Assembly (NCBI RefSeq): GCF_018873765.1
Contig: NC_057919.1
Span: 36,388,784-36,452,783, forward strand
DNA: 64,000 nucleotides
Source of the DNA: Telopea speciosissima
Lineage: Eukaryota > Streptophyta > Magnoliopsida > Proteales > Proteaceae
Direction: 5' to 3'
Part shown: positions 48,076 through 57,310 of the stretch, piece by piece
How positions within the stretch are numbered: the stretch's first letter is position 1
Layout of the letters: each line of letters starts with the position of its first letter
Notes under the pieces: model-generated
Seen by the model: the letters and a program-made list of their open reading frames with translations, nothing else
What the model was told of the DNA's origin: nothing
Databases searched by the model: none
Position numbers and translations under genes: made by a program

Positions 48076-48440
48076 TTCACACTTAATGTAGCTAAGATGA
48101 GGATGTTGAGATGGATGAGTGGTAAAACTAGAAAGGATAACATAAGGAATGAACAAATTAGAGATAAATTAGGAGTAGCTCCGATACATAATAAGCTGCA
48201 ACAAAGTCATTTGAGGTGGCATGGACATGTGCAACGGAGACCTTTAGATGCTCTAGTAAAGAGGAATGATTTGATTCAGATTGATGGAGCTAAAAGAGCC
48301 AGGGGTAGGCCTAAAATTGCTCTAAGAGAAGTGGTGAGGAAAGACATGCATAGCTTAAGGGCCTTGTAACAAGTATGGCTATGAATAGAAATGACTGGAG
48401 GGAAAGGATCCATGTAGCCGACCCCATTTAGTTGGAATAA
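48076..48440 (+). mobile_element. 5'-truncated RTE-type LINE, 3' end
   Basis: Encodes the C-terminal end typical of plant RTE-type non-LTR retrotransposons: MRMLRWMSGKTRKDNIRNE, GVAPIHNKLQQSHLRWHGHV, QRRPLDALVKRND, and RARGRPKIALREVVRKDM. A one-base shift near 48369 follows, then NDWRERIHVADPI at 48396-48431. The 3' tail GTTGGAATAAGGCTGAGTTG is the usual short-repeat ending of these elements. Heavily 5'-truncated, as is common for LINEs. RT and endonuclease are absent. Confidence 0.85.
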
Positions 48441-49090
48441 GGCTGAGTTGAGTTGATTCTTTACACTTGAACTAGACAAAAAATGTCCAATTTGATCAAG
48501 AACGATTGGTTCCAGAAAACCAGAAAAAAAACCAGTGATAAAGTGTGCGAGATTAAAATTAAGAATGATTGGTTAGTATTTTCAAATACCACTGCCCTAG
48601 GGAATAAGCCCTCAAGCATGGTATGCAAGCCCTGTAACTTCAGTTGGAATAAGGCTGAGTTGAGTTGATTCTTTACACTTGAACAAGACAAAAAATGTCC
48701 AATTTGATCAAGATCGATTGGTTGCAGAAAACCAGAAAAAAAACCAGTGATAAAGTGTGCGAGATTTAAATTAAGAATGATTGGTTAGTGTTTTCAAATA
48801 CCACTGCCCTAGCAAATAAGCCCCCAAGCATGGTATGCAAGCCCTGTAACTCATTAGTTCATGTAGCCGACCCCATTTAGTTAGAGTTGAGTTGATTCTT
48901 TACACTTGAACAAGACAAAAAATGTCCAATTTGATCAAGATCGATTGGTTCCAGAAAACCAGAAAAAAACCAGTGATAAAGTGTGCGAGATTTAAATTAA
49001 GAATGATTGGTTAGTGTTTTCAAATACCACTGCCCTAGGGAATAAGCCCTCAAGCATGGTATGCAAGCCCTGTAACTCATTAGTTCAAAC
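48411..49090. repeat. Three tandem copies of an approximately 212-237 bp unit containing the LINE tail
   Basis: Units begin at about 48431, 48643 and 48880. Each contains TTGAGTTGATTCTTTACAC, GTCCAATTTGATCAAGA, AACCAGTGATAAAGTGTG and CTCAAGCATGGTATGCAAG-like text. Before the third unit the LINE end ATGTAGCCGACCCCATTTAG reappears, so the duplicated block includes the LINE 3' tail. Copies differ by scattered substitutions and a few indels. Confidence 0.9.
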
Positions 49091-49099
49091 ACATGTACG

Positions 49100-49141
<42 letters not shown>

Positions 49142-49184
49142 GGGTATTTGAAAACACTATATATATATATATATATATATATAT
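49100..49184. repeat. Two (TA)n tracts around an inverted repeat arm
   Basis: (TA)n at 49100-49138 and 49159-49184. The sequence between them (49139-49158, GTGGGGTATTTGAAAACACT) is the reverse complement of 49013-49030 apart from two extra G bases. The whole could extrude as a cruciform. Minus-strand ORFs here (YIYIYI) are artefacts. Confidence 0.9.
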
Positions 49185-49185
49185 C

Positions 49186-50174
49186 ATCCAATAGATACCC
49201 AAAGACTAGTATGTACATGTCTTGCATATGCTAAGTCCTAGAAAGACCTTATATGTTAACTGAATAGGATATAGGAATATTCTGTCCATACTAGATCTGA
49301 TTTGACTTCCATCCATCAGCATCAGGATCAGGGGAGCACTAACCACCCTATAGTCCAATGAGTTGAGGATCAAATCTGGTCAAATCTTAACCCAACCTAT
49401 TGACAGACCTAACCAGCATACAAGAAATGTTACTTTTAAAGGGTTTAACTAGGGTTCACAGAATGTTAAATAAGAGTTGTTGATGCAAATAAATCACAGA
49501 AGTGCACTTATTTTAGAGGAAATAAGCCTTAGATTGAATAAAGTATGTGTTGGGCCTTTGGTTCAGGAGTTTTTTTAATCGTAATAGGCCACTATGATGG
49601 CCCTAAATATGGGTAGGTGGTAAAATACAAGATTTAATAGTTAGTTCAGTCATAGAGTCTTCTAGAAGTTATTTTCTCTCTCTTTTAATGTAAATCTTAT
49701 CTTTGTTTGGGATTAATTTATTCCCAGCTGAGTAGGCTCCTCTTTTCTTATGCGTTCCTGAAAAAATATCTAATTGATTCTGCAGTTCTGTTCTTGCTTT
49801 GACTTGGTCCTTGTCACATAGTAGCATTCTTTTGAAACTTGCTGCTCTGCTATCAGAATTTAATCAAACTTTGCAGGCCTATTCTACTTGCTAAATTAGT
49901 CCATCGATTAGAATTTCAGACCTATGTGATCAATATTGCTTAAGTTATTAACATTTCTCAGTTTTGGGTTCTTATTCCTATAACTTGCGATCCAGTTCAA
50001 GCTAAATTCCTGCTGGATTTTTCCTGGCTCGAGTTTAGTCTACATTGTCTGTAGTATGGCCTGATAACAAACAATATTTATAGCTACTGGGTGACAGTTC
50101 TATAGAGCAATGTAGGCCATAAGAGGTCTTCAGTTTAAAAGGGTGAGCAAGGGATTGGTTTTGGCCTCATTAAG
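49186..50174. other. Unassigned non-coding sequence
   Basis: About 1 kb; no ORF with family motifs, no repeat recognised. Confidence 0.4.
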
Positions 50175-50193
50175 GATTTAAACAGTCAGAAAT

Positions 50194-50313
50194 TAAAACA
50201 AAAAAAAGAAGGAAAAAAAGGCGTACGCAATGCACGAGGCTCCTGCCACTGGGGTCTGGGGAGGGTCATAATGTACGCAGTCTTACCCCTGCTTCGTGGA
50301 GAGGCTGTTTCTC
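50194..50313 (-). mobile_element. SINE, 5'-truncated, with 19-bp target duplication
   Basis: Minus strand: body starting GAAACAGCCTCTCCACGAAG, then GGGTAAGACTGCGTAC and GGAGCCTCGTGCATTGCG, ending in a T-rich tail. These phrases match the widespread plant Au-type SINE 3' region (from memory). Flanked by perfect copies of GATTTAAACAGTCAGAAAT at 50175-50193 and 50314-50332. The internal promoter boxes are largely missing. Length about 120 bp. Confidence 0.8.
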
Positions 50314-50332
50314 GATTTAAACAGTCAGAAAT

Positions 50333-50511
50333 ATTGATAAAAATAACATAAAACAATCAGGGCAGTAAATGGCTAGATGCTTTCACAGGTTATTGGCTCA
50401 GGCAGTCTGACAACTCTGACAACTCTGAACCCACTGGTCCTCATCACAAGCATCATCCATTGCCATCTGCCAATGAATACTTTGGACCATTAAGACCAGA
50501 TGTCAGACTGC
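50333..50511. other. Unassigned spacer
   Basis: Short direct repeat CTGACAACT(CTGACAACT) near 50408-50425; otherwise nothing seen. Confidence 0.4.
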
Positions 50512-50516
50512 ACTAT

Positions 50517-50866
50517 TAATGGCGTCCAACCCAAAAGCTTGAGCTTCTGGGTGGAGAGGCCCTTCCAAGGTCATAAGCCAAACTGCCACACACTACCCGA
50601 CTGATGTTGGACTAAACTCCCCTCCCATTCCTGACCATGGAACGTGTTCACTGCATCAATTCCCCCAGCTTTGGACCATGGGCCTCCACATGGCCGGTGC
50701 ACGGACAACCCGCTCTAATACCACGTAATGGCATCAACCCAAAAGCCCGAGCTTCTGGGTGGAGAGGCCCTTCCAAGGTCATAAGCAAAACTAATGCACA
50801 CTACCCAACCGATGTGGGATTAAACTCCCCTCCCATTACTGACCATGGAGCGCATTCACTGCATCA
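50517..50866 (-). mobile_element. Complete TRIM (miniature LTR retrotransposon), 350 bp
   Basis: Two LTRs of about 142 and 141 bp (50517-50658 and 50726-50866) enclose 67 bp. Perfect 5-bp duplication ACTAT (50512-50516 and 50867-50871). On the minus strand the LTR reads TGATGCAGTGAA...CCATTA. The primer-binding site TGGTATTAGAGC (50723-50712; one mismatch to the tRNA-Met core) is two bases inside the 5' LTR, and a polypurine tract CCAAAGCTGGGGGAAT (50674-50659) abuts the 3' LTR. No coding capacity, as expected of a TRIM. The two LTRs differ by scattered changes. Confidence 0.88.
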
Positions 50867-50871
50867 ACTAT

Positions 50872-51349
50872 CCTAGCCACACAAATAAATCTTAATTCAT
50901 TTATAACATTACTGTTTACTTGCCAAGCCACACTCCAACCACTCAGACAGGATGGATGGTCAACTATCAGGCCTGAACAATCCAGGCTGCAAGCCTTTTA
51001 GGAGACAGCCTTTTTCATGGGCTGTCAACTAAGCTACCACATGGAGATTCCTTGGTCACGTACATTTCTTTGCTAGTTGACTCGCCCAGGAAACCCATCC
51101 TCGGAACTTCAACTTTTGGAAGAAGAAGATGGAGAAGAATAGCTGCCCACTCACCTGCACTGATCCATTTATAGTTGTTCCAAAAGTAACTGCTGGAGCA
51201 GGACAGGCTTAGGAATTCTAGTACAAGTCTAAGGATTAAATGAATTTGGGTTTGGGAAGGTCTACTAACACAAAACTCACAACATACATGCAGAAAATCA
51301 GATTTAACAGCAGCCATAAATGATGTATTTTGGAAATTCATTCGAAGAT
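50872..51349. other. Unassigned sequence between the TRIM and gypsy-G
   Basis: No element recognised. The minus-strand ORF 51341-51015 (108 codons) has no family motif; a donor-like GCAG|GTGAGT lies inside it near 51160 on that strand, so part could be an exon, but I cannot support a gene. Confidence 0.35.
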
Positions 51350-52030
51350 TAATGGAAATTTAATAAAAGATACATGATAGCAGTACCTTCCTTTGCTGTC
51401 CCACGAGTAGGAATGCTGTGATCAATTGCTTAGTCACTACCAAACTCCAAGAATGTAGTCTTAGTGCCTCCTTGTTAATTGATGAATCTCCATTGTGTTT
51501 AAGGCCATAATTTAAGGCAAAAGTTGGAAAATTGGGACTGGTGGAAAAGGAATAGGGGAGAGTAAGAGGGTGGTAGCCTAGGCCCTAAGAGAGGAGTTAG
51601 GGAAGGGAAAGGGATTTTGGCTTCACACCAACTTGGATTCACTCCAAGGTTTGCAGGGAATCACTCATGCTGCAGAGAATGGGAGAAAATCTCACTAGTT
51701 CCAACATATTTTCATCGTCTTCCATTCCAAAATACAGTCTTTAAAACCCAAATGAATAAAAAAAAATAAATAAATAAATAACTCCCTAATAACTACTTCT
51801 CCAGTAATAACTACTTTTCCAGCAATAACTCCCTTACAACATTATTACACAATCGTTTTGATACCAAATAAAATAAAATATAACAAAATAAAACAAGCTA
51901 CATATAAGTAAACAAAATATGCATCCACACAAGTTAACAAGGGACATCTAGCTACAATGAAGTGATGTGTGGCTGTGTATGTCGATGTCTGCTCTGATAT
52001 GTCTTAAATCCCTGTGTGATGTCCTCATCA
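51350..52030 (-). repeat. Gypsy-G 3' LTR (left end inferred)
   Basis: The minus-strand start TGATGAGGACATC is fixed by the adjoining polypurine tract. The far end is inferred at TTCCATTA (51350), because related elements here end CATTA; that gives 681 bp. A (TAAA)n tract lies at 51759-51780. The partner LTR is beyond the right edge of the window. Confidence 0.55.
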
Positions 52031-52046
52031 ATTCTCCCCGGGTAGG
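52031..52046 (-). other. Gypsy-G polypurine tract
   Basis: Minus strand CCTACCCGGGGAGAAT directly before TGATGAGGAC. The upstream text GGTGGAGGTGAGTTCTTCC is a common feature of this gypsy group. Confidence 0.75.
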
Positions 52047-52085
52047 AAGAACTCACCTCCACCGAAAATAGACTCTGATATTTCT

Positions 52086-52265
52086 TTAGCAATCTGGATT
52101 AAGGCATTGAAGCTCGTCCTCGGGGATCCATGTGCAATCGGTACTAGGTCGATCTCTCCACTTGACAAGGAACTTGTGACATCCCCCTACACAAGTAGAC
52201 ACGATCTGCTCATATAAAATGTCTTCTACCTCTTCTTTTCTACAGTATGGATGTCAATTGGGTTT
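52086..52265 (-). pseudogene. Gypsy-G pol C-terminus: chromodomain
   Basis: Minus strand: EEVEDILYEQIVSTC, GGCHKFLVKWRDRPSTDCTW, IPEDELQCLNPDC then stop (52088-52086). This is a retroelement chromodomain, with the K-F-L-V-K-W and C-T-W signatures; it would target integration to modified chromatin. Copia-D cuts it from the integrase (61305 onward). A frameshift lies just after the junction. Confidence 0.85.
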
Positions 52266-52463
52266 TGTTGAATAATGTACACCAGAATACCGTGGGGGTA
52301 TTCTGGTCTTTTTTCTGTTATTTCTTGTTTTATGTATCCCCTAGTTAAGTCGGCTATGCTAGGGGTATTTTAGGCTTTATGCTGCAACTCTTTTTATTAT
52401 AAAACATAGGCTTGTGTGATCGTATAGATCATTCAAGCATTCTCCTAATTCCTGTTGTTAACA
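52266..52463 (+). repeat. Copia-D 5' LTR
   Basis: 198 bp, TGTTGAATAATG...GTTAACA. Contains a palindrome with 10-bp arms CCAGAATACC/GGTATTCTGG (52282-52306) and a TATA-like TTATTATAAAACA (about 52394). Confidence 0.94.
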
Positions 52464-52476
52464 TGGCATCAGAGCC
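52464..52476 (+). other. Copia-D primer-binding site
   Basis: TGGCATCAGAGCC directly after the LTR; tRNA-Met type with one T-to-C difference from the usual core. The leader 52477-53178 is non-coding; open frames in it have no family motifs. Confidence 0.88.
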
Positions 52477-53178
52477 ACTTTCTCTGATCTAGGTTTTCAA
52501 AACGCCACCACCTTCCATTGTTCCTCTCTTCCACCTTCTCCCACTCGATCTTCTCCTTCCTTTTTTTGGTTTTCTTCTCTTATTAGGGCAGATCTAATGA
52601 GGTGATCATACGATCTAGATGCTGCCCTCAATTCCACCTCTTCAACAGATGGTTTAATCAAAATACCAAGTTCGATAGCTGCTGCTCTTGTTCCTACGAT
52701 TTTTTGGTGATCTCCCCTTCTTGCAGATTAGCTTCTCCTTTGCCTTGGAAGCTGTTTTTACCTATTGGAGATTGATCATAGCAGTATTGGACAGCAGATA
52801 TTACAGAAATTTCATTCTATTTGAAGCCTATACCCAATATCGATCTCAATTCAGGGCTTTGAAAAACCCTGACTTTTATCGATTTTTGGGTTTTCTGTTC
52901 TTTGCTTGGGCTGATCTTTTGAGATCTCATTCATACTACTTCAAGGAGGACTCGACATTACTATCAGCCCCTTTCGAGTTTTTTTGAAGACCCCTAACCC
53001 TAACGACCTTCTCTTTCAGGGTTTTTTTTTTTCAAAACCCTGATTCTTATCGATTTTTGGGGGATAGGGCTGCTTGTTGCTGCTATTACTTTCAAGTTTT
53101 CTTTGCTGCCAAGAGGATCACTTGACCTTATTTTTAAGGTCTTTTACTTCTGATTTGCTGCCAAGGACTCTATTCATC

Positions 53179-54390
53179 ATGCCAGACTCTGATGTGATCA
53201 CGGCTACTTCTGGAGGAGATGGTCAGTCCAGAACTGAATTCCTCCCTTATGCTGCTTCCATTAAACTTGATGGCACCAATTATCTAATGTGGGCCAGATC
53301 TCTCTCTTTGACTTTGGCTGGAAGAGGACTCAGTGGCCATCTTAATGGCACCTCTAAACAGCCCACTGAAGAGGGCCCTTCTCAAGCTTGATGGAATGCC
53401 AATGATGCTATGGTTATGTCCTTTGTTCTGAAGTCCATGCCATAGTTATCAAGGCGTTGCCATGGTGTCCAGACTCCTTGGTCGCCTTGGACGCCTTGCC
53501 GCCATGGCGGTGTCGCCTTGTTTTTTTACCCTCTAAAACACCATGGTCGCCTTCCCGCCTTGATAACTATGGTCAATGCCCTAAGAACTCTCCAGCCAAT
53601 ACCTTCTCCTTGACACAGCTGCATGCTGCTAAGGGAACTTATGGACAATTGGGGAATGATGCACAAGTTTATGACATCCAGAAGACACTCCATACCACTA
53701 CTCAGAAGGAGTTGTCAGTTACCAAATATTATGCTTTCCTAAAGAGCTTATGGCAACAGTTGGATTACTGTGCTTGATTTCAGCCCTCTACACCTGATGA
53801 CATAACTGTCTATTCCAAGTATGTGGACCAGTTTCGGGTTTATGATTTCTTGGCAGGTCTTAATGCTGAATTTGATCTAATTCAAGTGCAAGTTCTTGGT
53901 AGGATTCCTTTCCCAACATTGGAGCAGGCCTTTTCTTATGTTCACACTGAAGAGACACGTCGTGCTGCTATGATGTTGACTCCTACAGTTGAGAGATCAG
54001 CCTTACAGGCTGCTGGTTCCAACTCTTCTACTACTACTGAGAGTAGTGCTTCTGTTGTTGCTGCTCCTGCATGTGAGCCAATCAAGTGTGATCATTGCAA
54101 CAAACCCTATCACACTAAGGCCCAGTGCTGGAAATTACATGGGAAGCCCGCTGATTTTGAGACCAAATGTGGTCGTGGTAAACCTAAAGGCAAGGCTAAT
54201 CACACTGAAAGTGTAACTACAACCCCTACTACTGAACAGGTTTTCTCTCAGGAAGAATTTCAGGCTCTCAGGCGTATGTTACAGACTTCCGCTGTCTCTA
54301 CTACATCTACTGCCAGTTATTCCACACCATTAAGTTCTCATTTTGCCCGTTCAGGTATTCCCTTTGCTGGTCATTGTGCATCGGTTGTCT
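53179..54390 (+). pseudogene. Copia-D gag
   Basis: I prefer the ATG at 53179 (MPDSDVITATSGGDGQ) over the upstream one at 53074, since copia gag begins close to the motif LDGTNYLMWARSLSLTLAG. A stop at 53391, then the MITE (53441-53571) interrupts the frame. The capsid resumes at 53580 (KGTYGQLGNDAQVYDIQ, WQQLDYCA stop at 53775, FRVYDFLAGLNAEFDLI, LGRIPFPTLEQAFSYV). Zinc knuckle CDHCNKPYHTKAQCWKLHG at 54087-54143 (canonical CX2CX4HX4C). Confidence 0.9.
53441..53571. mobile_element. 131-bp hAT-like MITE in copia-D gag
   Basis: Terminal inverted repeats CATAGTTATCAAGGCG / CGCCTTGATAACTATG. The flanks GTCCATGC (53433-53440) and GTCAATGC (53572-53579) form an 8-bp target duplication with one mismatch, as for hAT elements. 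The interior is built from degenerate CGCCTTGG / CCATGG units. Confidence 0.85.
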
Positions 54391-55690
54391 CCACTCCATG
54401 GATCATCGACTCCGGTGCCACTGATCACATGACAGGTTCTTCTAGCCTTTTTTATACCTATTCCCCTACTTCTAGAAGGGATAAGGTTAAAATAGCTGAT
54501 GGATCCCTCTCATCTATTTCCGGGAAAGGATCCATTAGTTGTTCCCCTTTTCTTACCTTGTCTTCTATGTTGCACATTCCAAATTTCACTACTAACCTTC
54601 TATCTATTAGTAGTATTACAAAAAATCTGAATTGACAAGTGACTTTTTTTCCATCTCATTGTGTCTTTCAGGATCTGGACTCGGGGAAGACGATTGGATC
54701 GGGTAAAGTGAATAGTGGATTGTACTTGCTTGATGATGACCCACTTGTTACACAGGCTTTACCTTCTCAGCTATGCCAGCCTGCATCATTCTCCTTTGAA
54801 GTACACAAATGGCATTCTCAACTAGGACACCCCCCTTAGGAACTTTATCACATTTATTTCCAGCATTAATAAAAAATTGTAATAAGGAAGATTTTTTTTG
54901 TGAGTCTTGTGTCTTGGCCAAACAAACACATTTAAACTATCCTATTTCTAATAAAAGGTCTTCTTCCTTATTTCAATTGGTTCATACTGATGTGTGGGGT
55001 CCTAGTCGAAAAGCTTCTCTCTCTGGTCATAGGTGGTATGTCACTTTTATAGATTGCTATTCCCGATTCACTTGGGTCTACCTGATGCACACAAAAAATG
55101 AGTTTTTTTCCTGTTTTCAGCATTTTCACACGATGGTCCAAACCCAATTTAATGTCACTCTCAAAGTCTTGAGAAGTGATACTGAGGTATGGAAGGTCAG
55201 TTCCAAAGATACCTTGCTGCCCATGGGATTTTACATCTGACCAGCTGTGTTGATACTCCAACCCAGAATGGTGTGGCTAAAAGGAAAAACCGTCATCTCT
55301 TGGAGTTGGCCAGAGCACTTATGTTTGCTCGACATGTTCCTTCCTTTTATTGGGGAGATGCTGTCCTGACTGCGGCCTATTTGATTAATAGGTTGCCCAG
55401 TCGGGTTCTTGACTCCAAGGCCCCTGTTGAGCTCTTACTTGGCTCTTCTTCTTTTATTGTTCCCCTTAGGGTGTTTGGTTGCGTTTGCTATACTAGGGAT
55501 ACTCGGTCCCCTGGTAAACTTGAAGCCCGTAGTCTCCGCTGCATTTTTTTAGGGTACTCTACCATCCAGAAGGGGTACAAGTGCTATTATCCTCCTGCCA
55601 GACGTACATTGGTCAGTATAGATGTTGTTTTTCATGAGACTGTCTTATTATTTGTTCCCACCTCTTCAGGGGGAGAGAGTTAATGAAGAT
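54391..55690 (+). pseudogene. Copia-D protease and integrase
   Basis: Protease: WIIDSGATDHMTGSSSLF (54399 on), intact DSG; stop at 54635. Integrase zinc region: WHSQLGHPP (about 54812), then a frame break and CESCVLAKQTH (about 54900). Core: LVHTDVWGPSRKASLSGHRW, VLRSDTE (a frameshift follows), then NGVAKRKNRHLLELARALMF, where the expected catalytic glutamate reads K (VAKRKN for VAERKN). C-terminal block: VFGCVCYTRDTRSPGKLEARS. Stop at 55683 after GGES. The linker to RT (55690-56160) is degenerate. Confidence 0.9.
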
Positions 55691-56160
55691 GTGCTGACCA
55701 TAGAACCTCCCCTACAGTCTGTTTACAATGAGTTAGTCCCTATTCCTCCCACTCCTAGTCCTCCCTCTGCTTTAGGGGGAGAGGTTCCTATATAGGAGGA
55801 GACTATCCCAGATGATGTTGTTGACATTCGAACTCAAGGGGAGCAGACTCCAGTCCAGAAAACCATTAGTGAAATTCAGAGGAGGATTAATGAATCTAAT
55901 GTGCAGACTTATACAAGGAAACATAAGCAGCTTCAATCAACTATAGCACTAGTACCCATCCAATTGCCGAACTTGGTTCTAGAACCTGCCTCTCCACCTG
56001 GTAATACTTCTTCTCCTGATTTACCTATTGTTATTCGCAAGGGTGTCAGGGTTTGCACTGAGCATCCTATATCCCATGTTGTTTCTTACGACTCCTTTTC
56101 TCCATCTTTTCGTGCTTCTGTTTCTTCTGTTTCTTCTATTCGTATTCCTAACAATTGGTA

Positions 56161-57002
56161 AGAAGCTCTATCAGATGGAAAGTGGAAGGCAGGAATGAAG
56201 AAATGGAAGCCCTGAAAAAAAATAGCACATGGGAGCTTGTGATTCTTCCCCCTGGGAAGAGAACTGTTGGATGTAAGTGGGTGTTTGTAGTGAAACAGAA
56301 GGTGGATGGCACTGTGGATAGGTATAAGACATGACTCGTGGCAAAGGGGTTCACCCAGACATACGACATTGATTATTGGGAGACCTTTGCCCCTATTGCA
56401 AAGCTGAATACTGTTTGGGTTTTTCTATCCTGTGCAATCAATCTTGGATGGGAATTGCAACAGTTGGATGTGAAGAATGCTTTCCTCAATGGAGAACTAG
56501 ATGAGGTGTATATGGACATTCCACCAGGGTTCTCTTGTGACAAAAACCAAGGTAAGGTGTGTAAATTGAAGCGTGTACTTTACGGGCTGAAGCAGTCACC
56601 TCGAGCATGGTTTGGCCGGTTTCACAAGGCCATGATTTTTGTGGGCTATAAGCAGAGTAATGCTGATCACACTCTCTTTATGAAGAAGGTTAGTGGAAAA
56701 CTCACTGTTCTTATAGTCTACGTTGATGAAATAGTGGTCACTGGCAATGATGGTGATGAGATCAGCCGGTTAAAGTCCTTTCTTGGCCAGGTTTTTGAGA
56801 TTAAAGATCTAGGAAAGCTAAGGTACTTTCTTGGGATTGAGGTTGCCAGATCTTTTAAAGGCATTTTTCTCTCCTAAAGGAAGTATGTCCTAGATTTATT
56901 GGCTGAAACCGGTTTGCTAGAATGTCACCCTTCAGATACTCCTATGGATGCTACTATTCGTCTCAAGGAAAAAGAGGGTGAACCTGTTGATAAAGGCCGG
57001 TA
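56161..57002 (+). pseudogene. Copia-D reverse transcriptase (5' part, cut by the hAT-like element)
   Basis: Opening KKNSTWELVILPPGKRTVG in a broken frame, then a TGA at 56332 in place of arginine (next to LVAKGFTQTYD). WELQQLDVKNAFLNGELDEV, IPPGFSCDKN, YGLKQSPRAWFGRF. The active site reads YVDEIVVTGND, so the second aspartate of YVDD is glutamate. LGKLRYFLGIEVARS, stop at 56877, then RKYVLDLLAETGLLECHPSD. The frame stops at the CCAAAGAC duplication (57003-57010) and resumes at 60428. Confidence 0.92.
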
Positions 57003-57040
57003 CCAAAGACCATAGTTCAAGAACTCGTTTCGTTTCGGTA

Positions 57041-57292
57041 TGTAGAAAACCTAGGACCTGTAACCAGTAACTCTAGAGAGAAGAGAAGATGGACGTTGTA
57101 AAATACTTGACTGAATTAATTGATAGGTAAGCCCCTCTATTTATAATAGAGGGGAAATTACAAATAGACTAAACTAGGCGATGTGGGACTAAAACCCACA
57201 TAGCCGACACAACTTAATAACACAAGAAGAATAAAACTACCCCCAAAAAGACCAGAATACCCCCACGGTATTCTGGAGTACATATTCCAACA
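57041..57292 (-). repeat. Element E 3' LTR
   Basis: Minus strand TGTTGGAATATG...GGTTTTCTACA. Three palindromes: CCAGAATACC/GGTATTCTGG (57252-57276), CCCCTCTA/TAGAGGGG around TTTATAA, and ATGTGGG/CCCACAT. The second places the TATA motif in its loop. Confidence 0.94.
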
Positions 57293-57310
57293 CTCCCCCT
57301 CAAGCTGGAT
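57293..57310 (-). other. Element E polypurine tract
   Basis: Minus strand CCAGCTTGAGGGGGAG abuts the TGTTGGAATA start of the 3' LTR; similar to the ACTTGAGAGGGAG of copia-D. Confidence 0.8.

Noticed and set aside
47897..48091. Plus-strand ORF just before the LINE as part of the LINE protein
   Set aside because: LINE-like residues only begin near 48076, in the following frame; the ORF itself shows no RTE motif.
49100..49227. Minus-strand ORF rich in YIYIYI
   Set aside because: Translation of TA dinucleotide repeats.
51015..51341. Minus-strand 108-codon ORF as a host exon
   Set aside because: No recognisable motif and no clear splice pair framing it; possible but unsupported.
53457..53777. 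Plus-strand ORF start upstream of gag text
   Set aside because: Its first part is MITE sequence; only the part after 53580 is gag.
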